Assembly (NCBI RefSeq): GCF_900106995.1
Contig: NZ_FNOK01000003.1
Span: 186,001 to 250,000 of the forward strand
DNA: 64,000 nucleotides
Direction of reading: 5' to 3'
From: Saccharopolyspora shandongensis
GTDB lineage: Bacteria; Actinomycetota; Actinomycetes; Mycobacteriales; Pseudonocardiaceae
Below the pieces are notes generated by a model, which ran no database searches, had not been told where the DNA came from, and saw only the letters and a list, made by a program, of their open reading frames with translations. Position 1 is the first letter of the stretch. Every line of letters starts with the position of its first letter. The translations under genes and the position numbers were made by a program. Shown piece after piece: positions 17,478-27,756 of this stretch.

Positions 17478-18638
17478 TCAACGCTTGCCGTACTTCGCGA
17501 AGTCGTCCAGCTCGAACAGACCGGCCGCGCGCGCAGCCGTGACATAGGTGTAGCGACGCTCGCCCACCTGGCTTGATGGCTCGGGGACCTCCCCGCCACC
17601 GGCAGCATCGACCGTAATCGGCCAGTGATATCGGTCGGCAAGAGCCTTGAGCGTCGTCACGGCCCGTGGCAGGTGCTGGACGGTGCCAACGGCGAGGACG
17701 TTGTGCAGGTCGTACTGCTGGAAGGCGGCGACCATGCCCATCGCGTTGCCAACGGTGTCGCGAGCCTTGTCGTCCGTGATGATCCGCGCAGGGTCGACGC
17801 CCTGCCGGACCAGCCAGTCGCGCATCACGTCGGCCTCGGCGTACTGGGTGCGAACCGCGGCGCCGCTGACGACGATCCACGCTTTGGGGAAGCGGTCGGC
17901 CATCTCCTTCGCCTTCGTCAGTCGCGTGAGCAGGCCCGCGGACGGTGTGCCGTCCGGGTTCGGAGACTGCCCGAACACCGCGATCACGCCGGGGTCGGCG
18001 TCCTGGCGCGGCTCGGAGCTGTACACCGCGTACTGGTCGGCGTCGGTGTTCCCGATGAAGCGTTGAAGGTCGAGGGCCGCGGGCGGAGACTGCTTCTGCA
18101 GATGGGAAAGGCGACACCGCGCGTCGTCGCTGTTGCCCATGAAGTGCTGGACCAGCGCCGTGACAGCCAGTGTCTGGATGTCGTCGGGCCTGCGACGCAG
18201 AATTTGGTCGAGCTGGGACAGGGCTTCCGGGTACGCGCTGTTGACAAGGTAGGCGTCGGCCTGCAGGCGGTACACGTCGAGGTCGTCCGGGGTTGCCTTC
18301 TGCTGGGCGTCCAGTGACGTGTACATCTGGTTCCATTCCCAGCGCCGGTAGTTGACCACCTCGTCGGCCAACTGCGTGTCACGGGCGTAGGAACGCGCGT
18401 AGTCCGGCTGCATCCCGTCCATCGCTGCTCCTCGGCCGTCGGCTTTCGGCTTCGGCATCGGGAGCAGCGGGGACAATTCGATCTCGCAAGTGCTCGAGCT
18501 CGGGGGCATTGCGGTCGGTTCGGTGTTCTGCGGGGCAGCTTGGACGTTCGGCATCGCGCCGGCGATGAGGCCGGTAGCAAGGAGGCTGGAAGCGATAGCC
18601 GTCCGAAGCCGGGCACCGAGAGAAGAGGACATGTGCAT
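17478..18638 (-). CDS. exported YdcF-like (DUF218) protein
   Basis: 386-residue secreted protein. A signal peptide spans about residues 1-35 (ending NVQA-A). The middle region (about 80-190) is helical and TPR-like (DVYRLQADAYLVNSAYPEAL). The C-terminal DUF218/YdcF domain shows GVIAVFGQSPNPDGTPSAGL, the AWIVVSGAAV strand and DKARDTVGNAMGMV, which match the SAM/nucleotide-like pocket motifs of that family. YdcF/SanA-type proteins are linked to cell-envelope functions, but their chemistry is not established. No partner gene is apparent. Confidence 0.8.
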   Translation of the reverse strand: MHMSSSLGARLRTAIASSLLATGLIAGAMPNVQAAPQNTEPTAMPPSSSTCEIELSPLLPMPKPKADGRGAAMDGMQPDYARSYARDTQLADEVVNYRRWEWNQMYTSLDAQQKATPDDLDVYRLQADAYLVNSAYPEALSQLDQILRRRPDDIQTLAVTALVQHFMGNSDDARCRLSHLQKQSPPAALDLQRFIGNTDADQYAVYSSEPRQDADPGVIAVFGQSPNPDGTPSAGLLTRLTKAKEMADRFPKAWIVVSGAAVRTQYAEADVMRDWLVRQGVDPARIITDDKARDTVGNAMGMVAAFQQYDLHNVLAVGTVQHLPRAVTTLKALADRYHWPITVDAAGGGEVPEPSSQVGERRYTYVTAARAAGLFELDDFAKYGKR

Positions 18639-18796
18639 TCCGTTCTGAGGGGCAGATCCGGACGGAGGCTAGTCATCCATCCAATCCGCGTAGGGCCCTC
18701 GAGCTGAACGTTGCATGATGTCCTGGTGGCTCCCCTTCGCCGCACTCAGCGACGCGGTCGACGCCGTCAACCGGGATCTGGTTATCCGATCGGTTT

Positions 18797-18849
18797 GAGC
18801 GCGAAGGGCGCCCTTGACCGGCTTGGCCGACCAAAGGCGCCCCTCGCTC
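18797..18849 (-). terminator. terminator after hisB
   Basis: GAGCGCGAAGGGCGCCCTT at 18797-18815 pairs with AAGGCGCCCCTCGCTC at 18834-18849, with small bulges. It begins 15 nt beyond the hisB stop, so it ends the hisDCB transcript. Confidence 0.75.
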
Positions 18850-18863
18850 GAAAAGACTCGCCC

Positions 18864-20602
<1,739 letters not shown>

Positions 20603-20625
20603 CTACCTTCGGTTGTTCCGGGCGC

Positions 20626-21942
20626 TCAGCCGGGGAAGCGGGCGGTGACCGCCTGCCCGTGCGCGGGCAGGTCCTCGGCGTTGGCCAGCGCCACCACCTG
20701 GTCCGCGACGTCGCGGAGCGCCTGCTCGCTGTAGGCGATCACGTGGATGCCGCGCAAGAAGCTCTGCACGCTCAGGCCCGACGAGTGCCGCGCGCAGCCG
20801 CCGGTGGGCAGCACGTGGTTGGAGCCCGCGCAGTAGTCGCCCAGCGACACCGGCGCGTACGGGCCGACGAAGATCGCGCCCGCGTTGCGCACCCGCGCGG
20901 CCACCGCTTCGGCGTCCGCGGTCTGGATCTCCAGGTGCTCGGCGGCGTACGCGTCCACCACCCGGATCCCGTCCTCCACAGTGGACACCAGGATGCAGCC
21001 GGACTGCACGCCGGCCAGCGCGGTGCCGATCCGCTCGACGTGCTTGGTCTGCGCCACCTGGCGCTCCAGCTCGGCGTCGACCGCGTCGGCCAGCTCCTCC
21101 GAGGTGGTCACCAGCACGCTCGCCGCGAGCGTGTCGTGCTCGGCCTGGCTGATCAGGTCGGCGGCCACGTGCACCGGGTCGGCGGTGGAATCGGCGAGCA
21201 CCGCGATCTCGGTCGGCCCAGCCTCCGAGTCGATGCCGATCAGGCTGCGCAGGTGCCGCTTCGCGGCGGTCACGTACACGTTGCCCGGCCCGGTCACCAT
21301 GTCGACCGGCGTCAGCTCGGCGCCGTCGGTGTCGTGCCCGCCGTAGGCCAGCAGCGCCACCGCCTGCGCGCCGCCGACCGCCCAGACCTCTTCGACGCCG
21401 AGCAGCTGCGCGGCGGCCAGGATCGTCGGGTGCGGCAAGCCGCCGAACTCCGCCTGCGGCGGGCTGCACACCACCAGCGACTCCACCCCGGCGGCCTGCG
21501 CCGGGACGACGTTCATCACCACGCTGGACGGGTAGACCGCCAGCCCACCCGGCGCGTACAGGCCGACGCGGGCGACCGGCACCCAGCGCTCGGTGACCGT
21601 GCCGCCGGGCACGACCTGCGTGGTCGTGTCGGTGCGCCGCTGGTCGTCGTGGACCTTGCGGGCGCGGGCGATCGACTCCTCCAGCGCCGCGCGCACCGCC
21701 GGGTCGAGCTCGTCGAGGGCGCGCCGCAGCTCGTCGGCCGCGACCCTCACCCGTTCCGGTCGAACGGCGTCGAACTTCTCGGTGAATTCCAGGACGGCCG
21801 CCACCCCGCGGTCGCGGACCGCCTCGATCACCGGCCGGACCCGATGCAGCACGTGCTCGACGTCCATCTCGGCGCGCGGCAGCGTCGCGCGCAGCTCGAC
21901 GGTGGACGGAACGCGACCGCGCAGGTCGGTACGGGTGAGCAT
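20626..21942 (-). CDS. hisD: histidinol dehydrogenase
   Basis: Zinc- and NAD-dependent enzyme that oxidises L-histidinol to L-histidine in the last two steps. The 438-residue length is normal. Motifs include the NAD-binding [16 protein letters not shown], the [12 protein letters not shown] segment, AEHLEIQT, and [10 protein letters not shown] with the zinc/catalytic His. It is first in the hisD-hisC-hisB block and divergent from a secreted carboxypeptidase. In the 200-bp upstream gap a TACCCT hexamer (21983-21978, minus strand) could be the -10 element. No histidine-rich leader peptide was seen. Confidence 0.97.
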   Translation of the reverse strand: MLTRTDLRGRVPSTVELRATLPRAEMDVEHVLHRVRPVIEAVRDRGVAAVLEFTEKFDAVRPERVRVAADELRRALDELDPAVRAALEESIARARKVHDDQRRTDTTTQVVPGGTVTERWVPVARVGLYAPGGLAVYPSSVVMNVVPAQAAGVESLVVCSPPQAEFGGLPHPTILAAAQLLGVEEVWAVGGAQAVALLAYGGHDTDGAELTPVDMVTGPGNVYVTAAKRHLRSLIGIDSEAGPTEIAVLADSTADPVHVAADLISQAEHDTLAASVLVTTSEELADAVDAELERQVAQTKHVERIGTALAGVQSGCILVSTVEDGIRVVDAYAAEHLEIQTADAEAVAARVRNAGAIFVGPYAPVSLGDYCAGSNHVLPTGGCARHSSGLSVQSFLRGIHVIAYSEQALRDVADQVVALANAEDLPAHGQAVTARFPG

Positions 21943-22083
21943 GTGCGTCCTTCCAATACCCGGGGGCTACACCGACCAGGGTAATCGCCGCCGGGCCCCG
22001 CCGTCCCCGAACCCGGTCGCAGGTCACCTGGGACAAGCGCGGAATGGGAAAACGTCAACGGCAGACCATTGTTCGCCAGTGGC

Positions 22084-22121
22084 TTGCCAACATCGGGCAG
22101 CTCCTAGAACCTGCCAACATC
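22084..22121 (+). promoter_or_regulatory. direct repeats in the carboxypeptidase promoter region
   Basis: TGCCAACATC occurs at 22085-22094 and again at 22112-22121, 27 bp apart, with TAGAAC at 22105-22110 between them. TTGCCA overlaps the first copy and could be a -35 element with a short spacer. The arrangement suggests a regulator binding two same-face half-sites upstream of the secreted carboxypeptidase gene. Confidence 0.4.
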
Positions 22122-22147
22122 ACCATCAGTGATCGATCGGAGACCCG

Positions 22148-23419
22148 ATGTTCAGCTCACGGCGCAAGGCAGTGACCGTGGCGGCAGCCGCGTGCCTGGT
22201 CCTGCTGGCCCCGATCCAGGCCAGCGTGTCCGCGGAGCCGACCGGGGCGACCGCCGCCCAGGACTTGGCCACCTACACCGTTCCCAACACCGACAGCAAG
22301 ACGCGAACCGAGATCAACCGCACCGGCGCCCAGGTCATCGCGGTGTCCGGCGCGGTGGCCACTGTGGAGGCCACCCCGGCGCAGGCCGAGCAGCTGCGGG
22401 CGGCCGGTTTCGCGCTCAACGACGAGACCAAGGTCGCCGACGCGCTCAAGCGGATCAACCCGGCGCAGGCGCAGCAGGTGCCCGGCGACTTCCCGCCCGG
22501 GTACGAGGGCTACCACAACCTCGACGAGATGAACGCCGAGCTCGACACCGTGGTCAAGGACCACCCGGACATCGCGTCGAAGTCCAGCATCGGCAAGTCC
22601 TTCGAGGGCCGCGACATCCCGGTGCTGAAGATCAGCGACAACGTCGGCCAGGACGAGGACGAGCCGGAGGTGCTGTTCAACTGCAACCAGCACGCCCGCG
22701 AGCACCTCACCACCGAGATGTGCCTGCGCATCGCCAACCGGTTCACCGACGACTACGCCACCGACCAGGCCGTGAAGGACGCCGTCGACAACCGGGAGAT
22801 CTGGATCATCCCGGTGGTCAACCCGGACGGCTCGTCCTACGACGTGGAATCCGGCCAGTTCCAGGGCTGGCGCAAGAACCGGCAGGACTCGGGCACCGAC
22901 CTCAACCGCAACTGGGGTTACAAGTGGGGTTGCTGCGGCGGCTCCGACGACGACCCGAACGGCGAGACCTACCGGGGCACGGCCGAGTGGTCGGCGCCGG
23001 AGACCGCGGCGATGCGCGACTTCATCGACTCACGGGTGGTCGGCGGCGCCCAGCAGATCAAGGCCGCGATCGACTTCCACACCTACTCCGAGCTCGTCCT
23101 GTGGCCCTTCGGGCACACCAGCGACGACGTCACCGAGGACATGACGCAGGAGGAGTACGACCGGTTCGCGCGGGTCGGCGGCGAGATGGCCCAGGCCAAC
23201 GGCTACACCCCGCAGCAGTCCAGCGACCTCTACGTCACCGACGGCGACAGCCTGGACTGGATGTGGGGCCAGCACAAGATCCTGGCCTACACCTTCGAGA
23301 TGTACCCGGCCAACGGCGGCGGCATCGACGGGTTCTACCCGCCTGACGACGTGATCGAGAAGGAAACCGCCCGCAACGACTCGGCGGTGGACATCCTGAT
23401 CCGCGAGGCAGGCGCCTGA
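22148..23419 (+). CDS. secreted zinc carboxypeptidase (M14 family)
   Basis: Extracellular metallocarboxypeptidase of 423 residues that trims C-terminal residues from peptides. The signal peptide is at about 1-29, then an inhibitory propeptide-like region to about 110, then the M14A domain. Zinc ligands: H182 and E185 in [11 protein letters not shown], and the later His in [11 protein letters not shown]. Arg/Asn substrate residues are in [10 protein letters not shown], and the catalytic Glu is in AYTFEMYP. The CC pair in KWGCCGGS is typical of the actinobacterial carboxypeptidase T/SG group. ATG at 22148 sits after a GGAGACCCG purine run. A strong terminator follows. Confidence 0.95.
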   Translation: MFSSRRKAVTVAAAACLVLLAPIQASVSAEPTGATAAQDLATYTVPNTDSKTRTEINRTGAQVIAVSGAVATVEATPAQAEQLRAAGFALNDETKVADALKRINPAQAQQVPGDFPPGYEGYHNLDEMNAELDTVVKDHPDIASKSSIGKSFEGRDIPVLKISDNVGQDEDEPEVLFNCNQHAREHLTTEMCLRIANRFTDDYATDQAVKDAVDNREIWIIPVVNPDGSSYDVESGQFQGWRKNRQDSGTDLNRNWGYKWGCCGGSDDDPNGETYRGTAEWSAPETAAMRDFIDSRVVGGAQQIKAAIDFHTYSELVLWPFGHTSDDVTEDMTQEEYDRFARVGGEMAQANGYTPQQSSDLYVTDGDSLDWMWGQHKILAYTFEMYPANGGGIDGFYPPDDVIEKETARNDSAVDILIREAGA

Positions 23420-23437
23420 TCCAGCGAGAGGGGGAAC

Positions 23438-23467
23438 GGGCCCGGGGCGCTGTGGCGCCCCGGGCCC
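23438..23467. terminator. terminator after the M14 carboxypeptidase
   Basis: Perfect 13-bp arms GGGCCCGGGGCGC (23438-23450) and GCGCCCCGGGCCC (23455-23467) around a TGTG loop, followed by TTCC. Confidence 0.88.
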
Positions 23468-23534
23468 TTCCATTTCGAAGGCGGCCACCGCCATGCAAGA
23501 CGAGCCTGGAAACAGCCATTTGGATAATGGCGGT

Positions 23535-24218
23535 ATGGGCGCCGAACCTGCCGCCACCACCGTGGCCGAGCACCGATTCATCCGGCACGGCTCGTGGCTC
23601 ATCTGCCCGGTTCTGGGCGCGCTGCTGATCTGGCTGCTGCGGATGGCGGCGGGCTGGGTCGCCGGGCTGTCGTGGGCGCCGTTCCAGGGCGTTTTCGAGC
23701 TCGCCGCGTCGGTGCCCGATCCGTGGGGCACCGTCGGCGCAGTCGTCGTCGGCTTGATCATCGGGCTCGGCTTCGCCGGGCTGATGGCGCAGGAGCGGTT
23801 GACCGTCACCGTCGAGCCCGGGCGGGTGACGCTGGCCGTCGGCAGCTCGGCGCAGCACATCGCGCGCGACGAGATCGGCTCCGTGTTCCTCGACCGCAAG
23901 CACCTGGTGGTGCTGGACGGATCCGGCGCCGAGCAGGCCCAGCAACCGTCCGATTTGGACTGGACGAAGCTGCGCCGGGCGTTCGTCGAGCACGGCTACC
24001 CGTGGCGGGAGAAGGACCCGTTCGCCGGCCACTACGCGCTGTGGGTCGAGGACGCCCCGGAGCTGCCGCTGCGGATCAACGCGCTGATGGCGGCCCGCGA
24101 GCGCGCGCTGCGCAAGCGCGACGGCAAGGAAGCGGCGGTGCTGCGCACCGAGCTCGCCCAGCACGGAATCCTGGTGCGCGACGAGAAGAAGCGGCAGTTC
24201 TGGCGCGCCACCGGCTGA
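23535..24218 (+). CDS. YqeB-like membrane protein
   Basis: Protein of 227 residues with two transmembrane helices (about residues 22-40 and 60-85), then a soluble PH-like/YqeB domain (LTVTVEPGRVTLAVG ... VFLDRKHLVVLD) and a helical C-terminus. The arrangement matches the Bacillus YqeB family, whose function is unknown. An in-frame ATG at 23493 exists, but the intervening codons have low third-position GC (CAA, CCT, GGA, TTG, GAT, AAT), so ATG at 23535 is preferred. It is about 46 nt upstream of the CNNM/CorC gene and could be co-transcribed. Confidence 0.75.
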   Translation: MGAEPAATTVAEHRFIRHGSWLICPVLGALLIWLLRMAAGWVAGLSWAPFQGVFELAASVPDPWGTVGAVVVGLIIGLGFAGLMAQERLTVTVEPGRVTLAVGSSAQHIARDEIGSVFLDRKHLVVLDGSGAEQAQQPSDLDWTKLRRAFVEHGYPWREKDPFAGHYALWVEDAPELPLRINALMAARERALRKRDGKEAAVLRTELAQHGILVRDEKKRQFWRATG

Positions 24219-24264
24219 GCCGTTCTCCCCGGCTCTCGCCCGCCGCGGGTGGAACAATCGGAAG

Positions 24265-25554
24265 ATGGACGGTGTCGTCTGGAACCTCGCGCTGGTGCTG
24301 CTGTTCGTGCTGTTCGGCGGCTACTTCGCGGCCGCCGAGATCGCGCTGGTGTCGCTGCGCGAGAGCCAGGTCCGCAAGCTCGCCGAACGCGACCGGCGCG
24401 GCGCGAAGGTGGCCAAGCTGCGCGGCGACTCCAACCGGTTCCTCTCCGCGGTGCAGATCGGCGTCACCTTCGCCGGGTTCTTCGCCTCCAGCTACGGCGG
24501 CGCGACGATCGCGGTGCGCCTGGAGCCGATGCTGGCCGGGTGGGGCCTGCCGATCGGCCTGGCCGCTTCGGTGGCCCTGGTGCTGGTGACGCTGTTCGTC
24601 TCGTACCTGTCGCTGGTGCTCGGCGAGCTCGCGCCCAAGCGGCTGGCTCTGCAGAAGTCCGAGGCCGTCGCGCTGTTCACCGCCGGCGTGCTGGACCGGC
24701 TCGCGACGCTGTTCCGGCCGCTGATCTGGTTCCTCTCGAAGTCCACCAACGCCGTGGTGCGGCTGATGGGCATCGATCCGCGCGCCGACGAGGACAAGGT
24801 CAGCGAGGAAGAACTGCGCGACATGGTGCGCACCAACGAGCAGTTGACCATCGAGGAGCGGCGGCTGCTCAGCGACGCGTTCCGGGCCACCGACCGGGTG
24901 CTCGGCGAGGTGATGGTGCCGCGCACCGAGGTCGACTTCCTGGACCGCACCACGCCGCTGCCGGAGGCGATCGCCGAGGTGGCCGGGAAGCCGCACTCGC
25001 GGTACCCGGTCATCCGGGACACCGCCGACGACGTCGTCGGGTTCATCCACGTCCGGGACCTGCTCGCCACGACGCACGGCGGCCACGAGGCGCGCACGGT
25101 CGGCGATCTGACCCGGCCGGTGACCGCGCTGCCGGCCAGCAAGCCGGTGCTGGCCGCGCTGTCGCAGATGCGGCGCCGCGGCGGGCACCTGGCCGTGGTG
25201 GTCGACGAGTACGGCGGGACCGCGGGCATCGTCACCGTCGAGGACCTCGTGGAGGAGGTCGTCGGGGAGATCTGGGACGAGTACGACCCCAGCGCCGCGC
25301 CGGTGCGGTCCAAGGGCGACGGGAGCTTCGAGGCCGACGGCCTGCTGCACCGCGCCGAGTTCGAGCAGCAGACCGGGATCGCGCTGCCCGAAGGCCCCTA
25401 CGACACGGTGGCGGGCTTCGTGGTCAGCCGCCTCGGCCGCGTCCCGGCCGAAGGCGACACCGTGGACGCCCTGGGCCACCGCTTCACGGTCCGCGCGATG
25501 GACGGCCACCGCGTCTCACGGCTGCTGGTCACCAAGCTCCCCGAGGAGCAGTGA
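24265..25554 (+). CDS. CNNM/CorC-type membrane protein with CBS domains (haemolysin C family)
   Basis: 429 residues. An N-terminal CNNM (DUF21) membrane domain of three to four helices (about 1-170) is followed by a CBS pair (about 215-340; VMVPRTEVDFLD, SRYPVIRDTADDVVGFIHV, GGHLAVVVDEYGGTAGIVTVEDLVEEVVGEI) and a C-terminal CorC/HlyC transporter-associated domain (about 345-425). Family members are linked to magnesium/cobalt efflux or Mg homeostasis; the old haemolysin name is not informative. A terminator, a palindrome and the second copy of the dispersed element follow. Confidence 0.92.
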   Translation: MDGVVWNLALVLLFVLFGGYFAAAEIALVSLRESQVRKLAERDRRGAKVAKLRGDSNRFLSAVQIGVTFAGFFASSYGGATIAVRLEPMLAGWGLPIGLAASVALVLVTLFVSYLSLVLGELAPKRLALQKSEAVALFTAGVLDRLATLFRPLIWFLSKSTNAVVRLMGIDPRADEDKVSEEELRDMVRTNEQLTIEERRLLSDAFRATDRVLGEVMVPRTEVDFLDRTTPLPEAIAEVAGKPHSRYPVIRDTADDVVGFIHVRDLLATTHGGHEARTVGDLTRPVTALPASKPVLAALSQMRRRGGHLAVVVDEYGGTAGIVTVEDLVEEVVGEIWDEYDPSAAPVRSKGDGSFEADGLLHRAEFEQQTGIALPEGPYDTVAGFVVSRLGRVPAEGDTVDALGHRFTVRAMDGHRVSRLLVTKLPEEQ

Positions 25555-25569
25555 TCCCGTGCCAGGGTC

Positions 25570-25591
25570 CGCAGTTTCAATTGAAACTGCG
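25570..25591. repeat. 22-bp perfect palindrome resembling joined ends of the dispersed element
   Basis: Two 11-bp halves, CGCAGTTTCAA and TTGAAACTGCG, meet without a spacer. Each half closely matches the outer ends of element copies 1 and 2 (CCGCAATTTCAA, CCGCGATTTCAA). It lies about 50 bp to the left of copy 2. It could be an unoccupied target, an excision footprint, or simply a related palindrome. Confidence 0.6.
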
Positions 25592-25593
25592 AA

Positions 25594-25626
25594 CCTCCGG
25601 CGTGTCGGGCCACGACACGCCGGAGG
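25594..25626. terminator. terminator after the CNNM/CorC gene
   Basis: Perfect 14-bp arms CCTCCGGCGTGTCG (25594-25607) and CGACACGCCGGAGG (25613-25626) with a 5-nt loop GGCCA. Confidence 0.88.
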
Positions 25627-25639
25627 CTGTGGACAACTT

Positions 25640-25939
25640 CCGCGATTTCAACGGAAATCGGACCTCTGATTTCCATTGAGGGTTTTTCATCCTGGTGAGC
25701 CCGCAGTCGCGGGTCGCAAAGCTGCACGTCGATGGGGTGTCGCATGCGCCGCAGGCGCATAGCCCACCTACGACACCTGCACCGCCGCGGGTTCTCAGAG
25801 GCTTCCTGGCGAGGACGGCCCCTCCGCCGTGTATCGGACATACATCAGGAGGGGCACCCACAGACCAGGGAGCCTCTGAGGTTCCGCCACCCGCACCGCC
25901 ACGCAAACTGAGGTTGGAAAAACCTCATTGAAATCGCGG
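25640..25939 (+). repeat. dispersed structured intergenic element, copy 2
   Basis: About 300 bp between convergent genes. Outer inverted repeat is a perfect 12 bp: CCGCGATTTCAA (25640-25651) and TTGAAATCGCGG (25928-25939). Relative to copy 1 one terminal base pair has changed from A-T to G-C on both sides. About 24 extra bases near the left end form a GGAAATC/GATTTCC hairpin. Positions 25682-25902 are identical to copy 1, including the long stem at 25794-25809 and 25865-25880. Confidence 0.85.
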
Positions 25940-25948
25940 ACATCCGGG

Positions 25949-26107
25949 TCAGGACAGCAGCAGGAAGAGGGATCCCACGACGATCCCGATGACCACCACG
26001 ATCGCCGCGGTGATCATGAGCGCCCGCATCTTGGGACGGTCGTCGCGGACCTCGGTCTGGGACCGTTCCCGCCACTGCATGAAGGTCGTGCCTTCGCCCT
26101 CGCTCAA
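25949..26107 (-). CDS. small single-helix membrane protein
   Basis: 52-residue gene. The TTG start has AGGAG 7-8 nt upstream; the product begins SEGEGTTFMQWRERSQTEVR and ends in one transmembrane helix (about 30-52) finishing GSLFLLLS. A downstream ATG would shorten it by nine residues. It is a tail-anchored-looking protein of unknown function. It stands between element copy 2 and the ABC transporter operon, on the same strand as the latter but after its 3' end. Confidence 0.55.
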   Translation of the reverse strand: MSEGEGTTFMQWRERSQTEVRDDRPKMRALMITAAIVVVIGIVVGSLFLLLS

Positions 26108-26173
26108 CGTCGACTCCTAGGGTCCGTCGTCACTTGCCGAGCGGTCCCCCGCGACCGCGTTCGCCCCACCTTG

Positions 26174-26818
26174 TCACATCGACCCGCCGCCGAGGCGAAC
26201 CACGTGCACCGCCCAATGCCCCAGCAGGTCCTCGTCGTGGCTGATCGCGAGCACCCCCGCGCCCTGCTCCTCGACGCGCCGGTTGACCACCCGCACCAGT
26301 GCCGCCGTGGTCGACGCGTCCAGCATCGCGGTCATCTCGTCGCAGATCAGGTACTGGGGCCGCAGCGCCAGCGCCCGCGCCAGGCAGGCGCGCTGCAGCT
26401 GGCCGTCGCTCACCTCGTGCGGCCGCCGCGACAGCAGCTCCGCGGTCAGCCCCACCTCGTCGGCCAGCTCGCCGACGTCGCCGTCGGCGCCGGTGGCGCG
26501 CAGCGGCTCGGCGATGATCTCGCGCAGCGTGAAGCGCGGATCCACGGCGGGCCGCGGATGCTGGAACACGATGCCGATCGCGGTCCGCTGCGCCCGCGGC
26601 GTCGCGTGCCGGAAGCCGGTGACCGGTTCGCCGTCGAGCGCCACCCGCCCGGACCACGGCTCGTGCAGCAGCCCGAGGACCCTGGCCAGCGTGGACTTCC
26701 CGCACCCGCTCGGCCCGGCCAGCCCGACCACCGCGCCGGCCGGGACGTCCAGGTCGACGCCGTCGAGCACCGGTTCGCCGCGCCGGTAGCCGGCGACCAG
26801 GCCGGTCGCGCTCAGCAC
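26174..26818 (-). CDS. peptide ABC transporter ATPase (OppF/DppF-like)
   Basis: 214-residue ABC ATPase, the last gene of an import operon. Walker A is GPSGCGKST, Q-loop FQHPRPAVDPRFT, signature VSDGQLQRACLARAL (the usual SGG is SDG), Walker B YLICDEMTA and H-loop AISHDE. It lacks the C-terminal oligopeptide domain of longer OppF proteins, so it is short for the family. The GTG start overlaps the preceding ATPase gene by 7 nt. It would pair with the OppD-like ATPase to power the two permeases. Confidence 0.9.
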   Translation of the reverse strand: MLSATGLVAGYRRGEPVLDGVDLDVPAGAVVGLAGPSGCGKSTLARVLGLLHEPWSGRVALDGEPVTGFRHATPRAQRTAIGIVFQHPRPAVDPRFTLREIIAEPLRATGADGDVGELADEVGLTAELLSRRPHEVSDGQLQRACLARALALRPQYLICDEMTAMLDASTTAALVRVVNRRVEEQGAGVLAISHDEDLLGHWAVHVVRLGGGSM

Positions 26819-27756
26819 GGCGGGTGCGCGGCGACCCACCGGTCGCCGAGTTCGAGCAGTTCCGGATCTCCCGTGCACGGCCCGAATCCGGGCACGTCCG
26901 GACAGCGTTGGCAGAACACGCAACCCCATTCCTGTTCGAGGCGGGCCAGTTCGGTGAGGGCCGGCGGATGACCCGGGATCGGCTGGAAGCCGCCGTCGGG
27001 CAGCGCGCCGAGCAGCCCAGCGGTGTACGGGTGCCAGGGCTCGGCGAGCACCTGCTCCGCGGGCCCCGCCTCGACGATCCGGCTGGCGTACATCACCGCG
27101 ACGTCGGTGGCGACCCGGCGGGCGGCCGCGAGGTCGTGGGTGATCAGCAGCACCGCGCGGTCCTCGGCGGCGGCCTCGGCGAGCAGGTCCACGGTGCGGT
27201 GCACCAGCGGCCGGTCCAGCCCGGTGGTCGGCTCGTCGGCGAGGATGATCCGCGGGTCGCCGGCCAGCGCCAGCGCCACCGCGACCCGCTGCGCCATCCC
27301 GCCGGAGAGCTCGTGCGGGTACCGGTCCAGGTCGGCGGGGTCGAGCCCGACGCGCTCGGCGAGTTCGTCCGGCCCGGCCGCGCCGTCCAGCGCCCGGATC
27401 GCCTCGGCGAGCTGGCTGCGCGCGGTCCGCACCGGGGTCAGGTGGGTGCCCGCGGACTGCGGCACTAGGCCGACCTGCCGGCCGCGGACCTGCCCGGCCA
27501 GCACCGCTTCCGGCGCGGACAGCAGCTCGATGCCGCCGGCGAGCACGGCCTCGCCGCGCACCTGCGCGTTGCCGGGCAGCAGCCCCAGCAGCGCGGAGGC
27601 CAGCACCGACTTGCCGCAGCCGGACTCCCCGACCAGCGCGAGCACCCGGCCCGGCCGCAGCCGCAGCGTCGCATCGGTCACGGCTCGCACCTCGGTCCCG
27701 CGCCCCAGCAGGAACCGCACCGAGAGCCCGTCCAGTTCGAGCAGCGGTTCACTCAC
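26812..27756 (-). CDS. peptide ABC transporter ATPase (OppD/DppD-like)
   Basis: 314-residue ATPase with Walker A GESGCGKSV, signature LSGGMAQRVAVALAL, Walker B IILADEPTTGLD, H-loop LLITHDL, and a C-terminal oligopeptide-transporter extension. That extension has four Cys as C-x2-C-x2-C-x8-C (CVFCQRC...PC) near residues 285-300. Comparable OppD extensions have been reported to bind an Fe-S cluster in mycobacterial OppABCD, so a cluster here is a reasonable inference. The GTG start overlaps the permease gene by 4 nt. Confidence 0.92.
   Translation of the reverse strand: MSEPLLELDGLSVRFLLGRGTEVRAVTDATLRLRPGRVLALVGESGCGKSVLASALLGLLPGNAQVRGEAVLAGGIELLSAPEAVLAGQVRGRQVGLVPQSAGTHLTPVRTARSQLAEAIRALDGAAGPDELAERVGLDPADLDRYPHELSGGMAQRVAVALALAGDPRIILADEPTTGLDRPLVHRTVDLLAEAAAEDRAVLLITHDLAAARRVATDVAVMYASRIVEAGPAEQVLAEPWHPYTAGLLGALPDGGFQPIPGHPPALTELARLEQEWGCVFCQRCPDVPGFGPCTGDPELLELGDRWVAAHPPC

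Noticed and set aside
21943..22147. His leader peptide or T-box before hisD
   Set aside because: No run of His codons and no T-box consensus found. A weak TACCCT -10 is the only promoter-like signal.
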